A DNA stretch of 64,000 nt from Micromonospora inyonensis (GTDB lineage Bacteria; Actinomycetota; Actinomycetes; Mycobacteriales; Micromonosporaceae). The translations under genes were made by a program, and so were the position numbers. The notes below the pieces were generated by a model. The model worked only from the letters and a program-made list of their open reading frames with translations, did not search any database and was not told the DNA's origin. Numbering within the stretch: position 1 is the first letter of the stretch; each line of letters begins with the position of its first letter. Of the stretch, positions 36,493 to 43,253 are shown one piece after another. The stretch lies in contig NZ_FMHU01000001.1 in NCBI RefSeq assembly GCF_900091415.1, forward strand, positions 1,922,001-1,986,000. The letters are read 5' to 3'.

Positions 36493-37751
36493 TGCCGGAG
36501 GTCTTCGCCGAGCTGGTCGGGCAGGACGAGGCGGTCGACACGCTGCGCCGGGCCGCCGCCGCGGCCGCCGCCGTGCTGCGTGCCGGCACCCGACCCGCCG
36601 TCGGCACCGACCCCGCCGCCGGAGACGCCGGGACCGGCCCGGACGGTGGGGCGGGGCCTGACCCGGGTGCCGGGATGACCCACGCCTGGATCTTCACCGG
36701 TCCGCCCGGTTCGGGCCGTTCGGAGGCCGCCCGCGCCTTCGCCGCCGCCCTCCAGTGCGTGCACGGCACCGGCTGCGGCACCTGCGCGGGCTGTCACACC
36801 ACCATGGCCGGTACCCACGCCGACGTCCGGCTGGTCGTGCCCGACGGGCTCTCCATCGGCGTGAACGAGATGCGCGCCCTGGTGCTGCGGGCGGCGAGCA
36901 CCCCGTCCGGCGGGCGGTGGCAGGTCGTGATCATCTCCGACGCCGACCGGCTCACCGAGGCGGCCGGGAACGCGCTGCTCAAGGCGATCGAGGAGCCGCC
37001 CCCACGGACCGTCTTCCTGCTCTGTGCCCCGTCCACTCATCCGGACGACATCTCGGTGACCATCCGGTCGCGCTGCCGGGTCGTACCGCTGCGGCAGCCA
37101 CCGCCCGGCGCGGTGGCCGAGATGCTGGTCCGGCGGGACGGGATCGCCCCCGACGTGGCCGAGTGGGCGGCGTCGGCCGCCCAGGGGCACGTGGGCCGGG
37201 CCCGCCGCCTGGCCGGTGACCCGGAGGCCCGCACCCGGCGGGACGCGGTGCTGGCGGTGCCACGCCGGCTGACCGGGGTGGGGGCCGCCTTCGACGCCGC
37301 GTCCGCGCTGATCGAGGCGGCCGAGGCGGAGGCCGCCGCGGCCGTCGCGGAGACCGACGCCGCCGAGAAGGCCGCGTTGCAGACCGCGCTCGGCGCGGGC
37401 GGCACCGGCCGGGGCGCCGCGGGTGCGATGCGCGGAGCCGCCGGGCAGCTCAAGGAGCTGGAGAAACGACAGAAGGCCCGGGCCACCCGGGCGCAGCGGG
37501 ACGCGCTGGACCGGGCCCTGGTCGACCTGGCCGGGTTCTACCGGGACGCCCTGGTCACGGCGTTGCGGGCCCCGGTCGCGCCGGTGCACGCCGACGTCGT
37601 GGCGATGGCCCGCGCCGGTGCGGAGAAGTGGGACGCCGAGGGGGCCCTGCGCCGCCTGGAGGCGGTGCTGGAGTGCCGCGCGGCGATCGAAGCCAACGTC
37701 AAGCCGAGGATCGCGGTGGAGGCGATGATGCTCGCCCTGTGGAGGGGCTGA
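36492..37751 (+). CDS. holB: DNA polymerase III delta-prime subunit
   Basis: A 419-residue clamp-loader subunit. The AAA+ region has FTGPPGSGRSEAARAFAAAL, a Walker A with Arg in place of Lys as is usual for non-hydrolysing delta-prime. A zinc module follows (GCGTCAGCHTTMAGTHAD), then DADRLTEAAGNALLKAIEEP, the sensor region SVTIRSRCRVVPLR and a helical collar domain. The ATG overlaps the tmk stop by one base, the standard tmk-holB pairing. A Gly/Ala-rich insert near residues 35-60 is low complexity. Confidence 0.92.
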   Translation: MPEVFAELVGQDEAVDTLRRAAAAAAAVLRAGTRPAVGTDPAAGDAGTGPDGGAGPDPGAGMTHAWIFTGPPGSGRSEAARAFAAALQCVHGTGCGTCAGCHTTMAGTHADVRLVVPDGLSIGVNEMRALVLRAASTPSGGRWQVVIISDADRLTEAAGNALLKAIEEPPPRTVFLLCAPSTHPDDISVTIRSRCRVVPLRQPPPGAVAEMLVRRDGIAPDVAEWAASAAQGHVGRARRLAGDPEARTRRDAVLAVPRRLTGVGAAFDAASALIEAAEAEAAAAVAETDAAEKAALQTALGAGGTGRGAAGAMRGAAGQLKELEKRQKARATRAQRDALDRALVDLAGFYRDALVTALRAPVAPVHADVVAMARAGAEKWDAEGALRRLEAVLECRAAIEANVKPRIAVEAMMLALWRG

Positions 37752-37889
37752 GCTGACCCGGTACCGCTGGACCGGCACTTCCCCTGCTCCCCCGGCCATC
37801 GACAGTGTCGATTGATTGCGGTACGGTCCCTGTGCCGTGGTGACGGTGACGGCACCCTCAGTGACACCGCTTGCGGGAGGAGTCCGCCC

Positions 37890-38219
37890 ATGCCGCGGGG
37901 GGAGATCGACGAAGCCTGGATCGAGGAGGCCGTCCGGCGCTACCGCCGGATCGAGTCCCTCCAGGCCGAGTTCGACGCGGCGGTCGCAGGAGTCCAGGTC
38001 ACCGTGCGGTCCCCCGACGGGCTGGTCGAGGTGGTGGTCACCGCCGCCGGCACGATCACCGACGTCCGTTTCCTCGGTCCGCTGCACAACCGCCATCCCC
38101 GGGACGTCGCCAACTCGGTCCAGGCGGCGGTCACCGCGGCGGCCGACGCCGCACAGTGGGCGCGGGAGAAGCTGCACAACGAGACGTTCGCCGCGTACCG
38201 ACCGCTGGCGGGGGCCTGA
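37890..38219 (+). CDS. YbaB/EbfC-family nucleoid-associated protein
   Basis: A 109-residue DNA-binding-like protein. The helical N-terminus (RRYRRIESLQAEFDAAVAGV) is followed by the conserved three-stranded core VTVRSPDGLVEVVVTAAGTI and the C-terminal helix, the YbaB fold. GGGAGGAG precedes the ATG. It heads a tight trio with two WXG100-like genes. In this context, YbaB relatives in actinobacteria are often linked with type VII-like proteins rather than recR. Confidence 0.78.
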   Translation: MPRGEIDEAWIEEAVRRYRRIESLQAEFDAAVAGVQVTVRSPDGLVEVVVTAAGTITDVRFLGPLHNRHPRDVANSVQAAVTAAADAAQWAREKLHNETFAAYRPLAGA

Positions 38220-38220
38220 G

Positions 38221-38526
38221 GTGGAGAGCCTGCACGCCCTGGCCGCCCGCCTCGACGAGGCGGCGGCGACCATCGAGGCCCTGGCCCGGGCGGCGACCGC
38301 CAACGATCCACCGCATCCCGCCTTCGGCGTGCACATTGCCGGGCGGGCCGGTGAGGTCGGCCGGGCACTGCACCGCCGGTGGCTCGAGGCCACCGAGGAC
38401 CGGGCCCGGGAGGCGACCATCGCTGCGGCACGACTGGCCGCCGCCGCGTCCGCCATCCGGGGCGCTGCCGACCGGTACGTGGAGACCGACGACACCGTTC
38501 GGCGGCGACTGGGCCGGGAGGTGTGA
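38221..38526 (+). CDS. WXG100-like small helical protein
   Basis: A 101-residue all-helical protein starting at GTG one base after the YbaB stop. It has the size and helix-turn-helix hairpin look of ESX-type substrates (LAARLDEAAATIEALARAAT; then AARLAAAASAIRGAADRYVE, where the C-terminal YxxxD/E-like end YVETDD fits the secretion tail). A central W (HRRWLEATED) sits near the turn. Secretion is inferred. Confidence 0.6.
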   Translation: MESLHALAARLDEAAATIEALARAATANDPPHPAFGVHIAGRAGEVGRALHRRWLEATEDRAREATIAAARLAAAASAIRGAADRYVETDDTVRRRLGREV

Positions 38527-39194
38527 TGGATGCCCTGGACCGCCTGGCCGAGCCCGGGCTGGACCTGCTCGGCCGGGTCGACAAGCTGCTCGCCGCCGGT
38601 GCCCCGGACGGGCACCGGCTGTGGCCGCTGCTGCGCCGGATGCGAGTGCTGCCCGGCACGGCGGTGCGCGGCTTCCTCGACCTGTATCCGGCGCCGCTGG
38701 CCGATGCCGGCCGGGCGGTGCGTCAGCTCGTTCCCACGTACGACGGTGTCTGCGGCGTCCTGACCGATCCGGTCAGCTGGTCCGGTCCGGCCGCCTCCGC
38801 GTACGACCAGACGCGGACGGCGCTGCTCCGGCACCTCGACGAGGGGCCGGAGAGCCTGGTCGGCCGGCTGGAGTCGACAGCCGGGTACGCGGACGCGCTG
38901 GCTGACTGGGTGGAGAGCAGCCGCCGCGCGTTGGCCCGAGCCCTGGCCGACGTGCTCGGCTCCGCAGAGGCGGTCCGGGTGCGGGTCGCCACCGCCCCCG
39001 GAGTGGAGCCGAGCGGCACGGCACTGCTCGCCGCAGCCGACATCGGTCACCGGGTCCTGGCCGTGCTGGGGGTGGCGTACGACGGTGCGGAGACGCTGCT
39101 ACGCCAGTGGTCGCCGAGCCTGACCGAGGTGAGCTGGCGGGGCCCGGCGTTCGGGCCCACCCGCTACGACACGGTCACCCGCATCCGTTACTGA
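38526..39194 (+). CDS. WXG100/ESX-like partner protein
   Basis: A 222-residue helical protein overlapping the previous stop by one base. The section VLTDPVSWSGPAASAYDQTR contains a WxG-like turn (SWSGPAASAYDQ), typical of WXG100-superfamily proteins, flanked by long helices. A second SWRGPAFGP motif lies near the C-terminus. It probably pairs with the preceding small protein. No transport ATPase of a type VII system is nearby, so a secreted role is uncertain. Confidence 0.6.
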   Translation: MDALDRLAEPGLDLLGRVDKLLAAGAPDGHRLWPLLRRMRVLPGTAVRGFLDLYPAPLADAGRAVRQLVPTYDGVCGVLTDPVSWSGPAASAYDQTRTALLRHLDEGPESLVGRLESTAGYADALADWVESSRRALARALADVLGSAEAVRVRVATAPGVEPSGTALLAAADIGHRVLAVLGVAYDGAETLLRQWSPSLTEVSWRGPAFGPTRYDTVTRIRY

Positions 39195-39249
39195 CCCCTG
39201 CCGTGATCCGACACCGGCTGGAGCTGGGTCGCCCCGAACTGCGGCATCT

Positions 39250-39274
39250 GACGCCCTGTCCCGGGCGGGGCGTC
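39250..39274 (+). terminator. Hairpin terminator after the WXG100-like gene
   Basis: GACGCCC pairs with GGGCGTC around a C/G-rich loop, about 55 bp downstream of the stop. Confidence 0.45.
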
Positions 39275-39328
39275 GCATTGGGTAACCGGGTGACGACGCC
39301 GGGGTCGGTGGGAGGCGGCACGTGGTCG

Positions 39329-39334
39329 TAGGGT
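39329..39334 (+). promoter_or_regulatory. -10 element of leaderless ricT
   Basis: TAGGGT is followed by seven bases and then the ATG at 39342, so the ricT mRNA probably starts at its start codon. Confidence 0.5.
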
Positions 39335-39341
39335 GAAGGGC

Positions 39342-40196
39342 ATGGGGATGCTCTGCGCGGTCAGCTTCAACCGGTACGGCCGCCTCTACTACCTCGACCC
39401 GGGCGAGTTCCGCCCGCAGGTGGGCGACCGCGTCCTGGTGCCCACCGACGACGGTCCCGAGGTGGCCGAGTGCGTCTGGGCGGCGCAGTGGGTCGGCGAG
39501 GACACCGACGGCTTCCCCAAGCTCGCCGGCCTCGCCGACGAGGAGGACCTGCGCCGCGACGAGTTGCTGCGCAAGCGCAAGGCCGAGGCGAAGGTCGCCT
39601 CGAAGCGCCTGATCCGCGAGCACGGGCTGCCGATGAAGGTGGTCGCCGTCGACCATGTCCTCGGTGCCGAGGCCGGGGGCAGCGGTCGCACCACCATCTA
39701 CTTCACCGCGCCGCACCGGGTGGACTTCCGCGCCCTGGTCCGCGACCTCGGCGCGACCCTGCACTGCCGGGTCGAGCTGCGTCAGCTCTCCGCCCGCGAC
39801 TCGGCCCGGGTGCAGGGCGGGATCGGTTCCTGTGGCCGGGATCTGTGCTGCGCCACCTTCCTCAACGACTTCGAGCCGGTGACCATCCGGATGGCGAAGG
39901 ACCAGGACCTGCCGCTGAACCCGCTGCGCATCTCCGGGGCGTGTGGCCGGCTGATGTGCTGCCTGAAGTACGAACACCCGCTGTACGACGGAAGCAGCAC
40001 TTACCCGACGCCGGGGCAGAGAGTCGAGACGCCCGATGGCCTGGGGAAAGTCGTGTCCAAGCATCCCCCGAGCGAGACCGTCACGGTGCGGCAGCTCTCC
40101 GACGGCGCGGTTAAGAGGTGCTCCCTGTCCGAGGTCTGCGGCTCGCGCCGCGCCTACGAGGACGAGGGTCGGACGGAACCTCGACTCACCGACTGA
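39342..40196 (+). CDS. ricT: RicT (PSP1-domain) hybrid with element-encoded C-terminal tail
   Basis: A 284-residue PSP1/YaaT protein. Residues 1-215 are standard RicT: MGMLCAVSFNRYGRLYYLD, VELRQLSARDSARVQGGIGS and the Cys motifs GSCGRDLCCATFL and GACGRLMCCLKYEHPLY. After HPLY (to 39986) the sequence switches to a tail of about 70 residues (PGQRVETPDGLGKVV, ETVTVRQLSDG, CSLSEVC). The expected tail, beginning QRFQESAPAVGTRVSTPSGD, lies 4.9 kb away at 44892-45095. The two tails are similar, so the inserted element restores a plausible full-length protein. RicT in Bacillus belongs to the RicAFT complex affecting RNA maturation. The 3' end overlaps a convergent gene by 43 bp. Confidence 0.88.
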   Translation: MGMLCAVSFNRYGRLYYLDPGEFRPQVGDRVLVPTDDGPEVAECVWAAQWVGEDTDGFPKLAGLADEEDLRRDELLRKRKAEAKVASKRLIREHGLPMKVVAVDHVLGAEAGGSGRTTIYFTAPHRVDFRALVRDLGATLHCRVELRQLSARDSARVQGGIGSCGRDLCCATFLNDFEPVTIRMAKDQDLPLNPLRISGACGRLMCCLKYEHPLYDGSSTYPTPGQRVETPDGLGKVVSKHPPSETVTVRQLSDGAVKRCSLSEVCGSRRAYEDEGRTEPRLTD

Positions 40197-40462
40197 CGGG
40201 CGGCCTGCCTCGGCCTCGGATCCACGGTCCTCATCCACACCAAGCCCGCCGGCATCACGTAGAGGGACCGTCGAGCCACCGCGTCACCCGACGGGGCCAG
40301 TTGATAGCCCTCGATCCAGAGCCACCCGTCGTAGGTCAGCATGTCGTCGAGCGTGCGGATGACTCGGAACATGAACGGGCGGACGAACTGCACGCTGGCG
40401 GCCCGAGTGATGTGCAGGACTTCGCCGGCCCTCGGCTTCCGACCGAGCGCCCCGCAGCTCAC
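40154..40462 (-). CDS. Element-borne hypothetical protein, ASVQF family
   Basis: A 102-residue paralogue of the AICE protein at 1560-1868. Shared features are GEVLHITRAASVQF, YDGWLWIEGYQL, and RRSLYVMPAGL. No function is known. The GTG start has GGGGGAGG five bases upstream and overlaps the stop of a preceding 50-codon frame. The 3' end overlaps the ricT tail on the other strand, so this end of the element is very compact. Confidence 0.65.
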   Translation of the reverse strand: MSCGALGRKPRAGEVLHITRAASVQFVRPFMFRVIRTLDDMLTYDGWLWIEGYQLAPSGDAVARRSLYVMPAGLVWMRTVDPRPRQAARQSVSRGSVRPSSS

Positions 40463-40611
40463 GGGACCTCCCCCGGGGCGACCAGCTCGACCCAGCCGAG
40501 GTGCCTCGTCTCCAGCTCCAGATCCGGCTCCAAGCCGCGTCGCTCCAGCTCCTCAGCTATGGGATCAGTATACGACGTTGATCTATGCTCAGGGACGTCC
40601 GGGACGTCCAT
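40459..40611 (-). CDS. Possible small leader protein of the ASVQF gene
   Basis: A 50-codon frame from an ATG, ending in GTGA shared with the next start. The product is acidic (IAEELERRGLEPDLELETRH). Its 5' end lies 12 bp from the divergent XRE start and contains that gene's TATGCT -10, which argues for a tight control region. Coding status is uncertain. Confidence 0.4.
   Translation of the reverse strand: MDVPDVPEHRSTSYTDPIAEELERRGLEPDLELETRHLGWVELVAPGEVP
40584..40589 (+). promoter_or_regulatory. -10 element of the XRE/DUF5753 gene
   Basis: TATGCT lies 34 bases upstream of the ATG at 40624, leaving room for a leader with GGAGG. The surrounding sequence (GATCAGTAT...GATCTATGCTCA) is partly repeated and could be the regulator's own operator. 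Confidence 0.4.
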
Positions 40612-40623
40612 CGTGGAGGCGGG

Positions 40624-41391
40624 ATGAACCACGCACTTCAAGCAGCCATGGCCGAGGCCGGCGAGACAGCGGAGAGCCTCGCAGCTCAAACGGGGGTGGA
40701 CCCGAAGACCGCAGCGCGGTGGATCTCTCCGGGACGTGTGCCGCAACCCCGCCGACGCGTAGCGATAGCCGCGCTCCTCGGACGGGACGTTGGGGACCTA
40801 TGGCCGGACGTCCTGAGACGTCGCGAGCCGCAGTGGCTGCGTGCCTGGGTGGACTGGGAGCGGGAAGCGACCGCCCTGCGGTGGTTCGAGCACACCTGGG
40901 TGCCCGGCTTACTCCAGACCGAGGCGTACGCGCGGGCGACTCTGCGGGGCGAGGCGCTGACGCCGGCCGAGGTCGAGGACATAGTGGCGTCCCGCATCGA
41001 ACGGCAGGGCATACTCCACCGGGAGCGTCCACCCCTCTTGGTGGCCGTCATGCACGAGCAGGTGCTCTACCAGTCGGCATACGGCGACCGCGAGCTGATG
41101 CGCGAGCAGGTCAAGCACCTGGTGGAGTGCGCCGGCCTGCCGTCCGTCCAGGTGCTCATCGTGCCCAGGGGCGTCGGCATGTACCCGGGGTTGGGTGGGC
41201 CCTTCATAGTCGCCGAGCTGCCGGGCGGCGAGCATGTTGCGCATGTTGATAGTCAGGCGAAAGCGCAGATCGTAAATGATGCGTCCGAGGTTGCTACCCT
41301 GAACCGCAGGTGGGAGCGCATCAGGAGCGAAGCCTTCCCCCGCAGTCATTCACTCGACCTGATCAGGGAAGCGGCGAGATCATGGACATGA
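40624..41391 (+). CDS. Helix-turn-helix regulator with DUF5753 domain
   Basis: A 255-residue XRE-family regulator. The N-terminal helix-turn-helix is visible (ESLAAQTGVDPKTAARWISP). The DUF5753 domain occupies about 85-250: RWFEHTWVPGLLQTEAYARA, the region near ERQGILHRERPPLLVAVMHE, then VQVLIVPRGVGMYPGLGGPF. Such proteins pair with DUF397 proteins throughout actinomycetes and are linked to development and antibiotic control (BldB-type partners). The next gene overlaps it by 10 bp. Confidence 0.87.
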   Translation: MNHALQAAMAEAGETAESLAAQTGVDPKTAARWISPGRVPQPRRRVAIAALLGRDVGDLWPDVLRRREPQWLRAWVDWEREATALRWFEHTWVPGLLQTEAYARATLRGEALTPAEVEDIVASRIERQGILHRERPPLLVAVMHEQVLYQSAYGDRELMREQVKHLVECAGLPSVQVLIVPRGVGMYPGLGGPFIVAELPGGEHVAHVDSQAKAQIVNDASEVATLNRRWERIRSEAFPRSHSLDLIREAARSWT

Positions 41392-41582
41392 CCGGAGCGC
41401 GCTGGCGCAAGAGCACCTACAGCGGGAACAACGGCGGGTCGTGCGTAGAGGTCGCCGACAACCTGGCCGGCGTCATACTCGTCCGAGACACGAAGGACCG
41501 CGAGGGTGGCACCCTCGCCTTCGCCCCGGCGCAGTGGCAGGGGTTCGTTGACCTGGCCAAGCGGATCGGCCCGGTCGGCTGA
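41382..41582 (+). CDS. DUF397 small protein
   Basis: This 66-residue protein shows the DUF397 pattern: GARWRKSTYSGNNGGSCVEV, then ILVRDTKDREGGTLAFAPAQ and WQGFVDLAK. It overlaps the XRE/DUF5753 gene, its usual partner, and probably antagonises or modulates it. An ATG at 41388 is an alternative start. Confidence 0.87.
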   Translation: MDMTGARWRKSTYSGNNGGSCVEVADNLAGVILVRDTKDREGGTLAFAPAQWQGFVDLAKRIGPVG

Positions 41583-41603
41583 CCTCCCCCCGGATACACG
41601 AAA

Positions 41604-41632
41604 AGGCCCCCCAGCATCGCGCTGAGGGGCCT
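41604..41632 (+). terminator. Terminator of the XRE-DUF397 operon
   Basis: AGGCCCCCCAGC and GCTGAGGGGCCT form a stem of about 12 bp with a short loop, 20 bp after the DUF397 stop. The 41633-41852 stretch holds no gene. Confidence 0.7.
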
Positions 41633-41903
41633 AATGAGTTCTGGGAGTGAGCCATCCGGCAAACTCCTGGTGGGTAGGTAGCCGCCGGCAGGCGAGCACT
41701 CGTGGTGCCTGGACGTGGAGTCCTGATGAAAGAGCGTGCCGCTGTCGGTCGGTGTGGAGAGTTGATCGCTGATGGGATGTCGTGCCCGCCCGGTCGCGGC
41801 GTGAGCACTGCTTCATTAGGTCGCTGATGGTTCTCCTCCTGGCTACCGAAGGTGTGAGGTTCCCCCGATAGTGTGGAGGCCAGACCTAAGGGGATAGATG
41901 GTC

Positions 41904-42200
41904 ATGGCTGAAACGAGGAGACGGTTCGACCGGGAGTTCCGTGAGGGCGCCGTGCGGATCGTGCGGGAGACGGGTAAGCCGATCGCGCAGGTCGCTCGGG
42001 ATCTGGGTATCAACAACGGCACTTTGGCGAACTGGGTGGCGCAGGAGCGTCGGGCTCGGGGCGAGGCCGCCGCGGGTGGTCTCGGTGAGGACGAACGCGC
42101 CGAGCTGGCCAGGCTGCGTAAGGAAAACGCTGAGCTGGCGATGGAGCGTGATGTCCTCAAGCGATCCGTGGTCCTGTGGGTCAAGGAGGCGACGAAGTGA
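41904..42200 (+). CDS. IS3-family transposase OrfA
   Basis: A 98-residue helix-turn-helix protein (RRFDREFREGAVRIVRETGK, then IAQVARDLGINNGTLANWV) with a C-terminal leucine-zipper-like coiled coil (ELARLRKENAELAMERDVLK). It recognises the ends of the element. An ATG at 41898 lies just upstream. Its stop overlaps the orfB start. Confidence 0.9.
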   Translation: MAETRRRFDREFREGAVRIVRETGKPIAQVARDLGINNGTLANWVAQERRARGEAAAGGLGEDERAELARLRKENAELAMERDVLKRSVVLWVKEATK

Positions 42201-43087
42201 CCGTGGCCCGCTTCGTCGCCGCCCAGAGGACCGAGCATGCCGTGCCGCACGCGGTGACCTGCCGGGCGCTGGGGCTGTCGCAGTCGTGGTTCTACAAGTG
42301 GCGTGACCGGCGACCCACCGCACGGCAGGCCCGCCGCGATGCCCTCGACGAGGCGATCCGGGCAGCGTTCGACGCCTCCGGCGGCACCTACGGCTCCCCG
42401 CGGGTGACCCAGGACCTGCACGCCGACGGGTGGCAGGTGTCGGTCAACACCGTCGCGGCCCGCATGGCGCGGCTGGGTCTGGCCGGACGCACCCCGCGCC
42501 GCCGACGCGCCCTCACCAAGCAGGGCAAACGGCCGGTGGCACCGGACCGGGTCCGGCGGCAGTTCACCGCCGTCGCACCGGACGTGTTGTGGTGCGGCGA
42601 CATCACCGAGATCGTTACCGACGAGGGCAAGCTGTACCTGGCCACGGTGATCGATCTGCACTCCCGCCGGCTGCTCGGCTACGCCATGGGCGACCGGCAC
42701 GACGCCGACCTGACCCAGGCCACCCTGAGCATGGCCGCCGCGACCCGCGGCGGCACCGTGGACGGAGTGATCTTCCACAGCGACCGCGGCAGCGAGTACA
42801 CCGCCGCCGAATACGCCACCGCCTGCCGCCGGCTGGGTGTCCTGCAATCGATGGGCCGGGTCGGCTGCGCCCTGGACAACGCCGCCGCGGAGGCGTTCAA
42901 CTCCACCATCAAGGTCGAGTACATCCACCGGCAGCGGTTCCGCACCCGCGCCGAAGCCCGACTCAAGATCGCCACCTGGATCGTCGATTTCTACAACACC
43001 CGCCGACGCCACAGCGCCTGCGATGGCATGTCACCCATCGACTACGAACGCTTCATCGCCCAAGCCCGCCTGGCTCAGGCAGCTTAA
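42197..43087 (+). CDS. IS3-family transposase OrfB (DDE integrase)
   Basis: A 296-residue catalytic subunit. The HTH_21 region GGTYGSPRVTQDLHADGWQV precedes the rve core, with the acidic residues in WCGDITEIVTDEGKLYLATV, VIFHSDRGSEYTAAEYA and NAAAEAFNSTIKVEYIH. The GTG overlaps the orfA stop (GTGA), so the product may start by reinitiation; a fusion by frameshifting is also possible in this family. The frame is complete. Confidence 0.92.
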   Translation: MTVARFVAAQRTEHAVPHAVTCRALGLSQSWFYKWRDRRPTARQARRDALDEAIRAAFDASGGTYGSPRVTQDLHADGWQVSVNTVAARMARLGLAGRTPRRRRALTKQGKRPVAPDRVRRQFTAVAPDVLWCGDITEIVTDEGKLYLATVIDLHSRRLLGYAMGDRHDADLTQATLSMAAATRGGTVDGVIFHSDRGSEYTAAEYATACRRLGVLQSMGRVGCALDNAAAEAFNSTIKVEYIHRQRFRTRAEARLKIATWIVDFYNTRRRHSACDGMSPIDYERFIAQARLAQAA

Positions 43088-43117
43088 ACAGCCCTCCACG
43101 CTTCCAGGGGATTGACA

Positions 43118-43204
43118 GTCGTCACCTCCCCCCAGGCCGGCGGCCCGATGATCGTCATCCCGCAGGTCAGCAACGTAATCCGGTTGGAGTTGCGCAAGAA
43201 GTAG
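43118..43204 (+). pseudogene. C-terminal remnant of an unidentified gene
   Basis: A 28-codon open stretch starts right at the IS3 end and stops at 43204 before a strong terminator. It reads TSPQAGGPMIVIPQVSNVIR then LELRKK. Its position suggests the 3' end of an element gene cut off by the insertion. The product is unknown; a phage structural protein is a guess only. Confidence 0.4.
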
Positions 43205-43206
43205 GC

Positions 43207-43247
43207 AGAAGCCCCCTCTCGCCCAAGACGGGTGGGAGGGGGCTTCT
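43207..43247. terminator. Terminator between the remnant gene and the integrase
   Basis: AGAAGCCCCCTC pairs perfectly with GAGGGGGCTTCT around a loop of about 17 bases, between two convergent frames. Confidence 0.75.
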
Positions 43248-43253
43248 TGTCGT

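Larger units (their letters stand above)
41853..43117. mobile_element. IS3-family insertion sequence
   Basis: It carries overlapping orfA and orfB. The ends show imperfect inverted repeats: the left begins TGTGAGGTTCCCCCGATAG and the right, read in reverse, begins TGTCAATCCCCTGGAAGC, both running into GTGGAGG. No matching target duplication is seen (AGG against GTC), which may mean an adjacent deletion. It lies inside the ricT element. Confidence 0.8.

Noticed and set aside
36309..39050. Reverse-strand open frame of 913 codons
   Set aside because: Runs antisense through tmk, holB and the ybaB trio, all with recognisable families or good starts.
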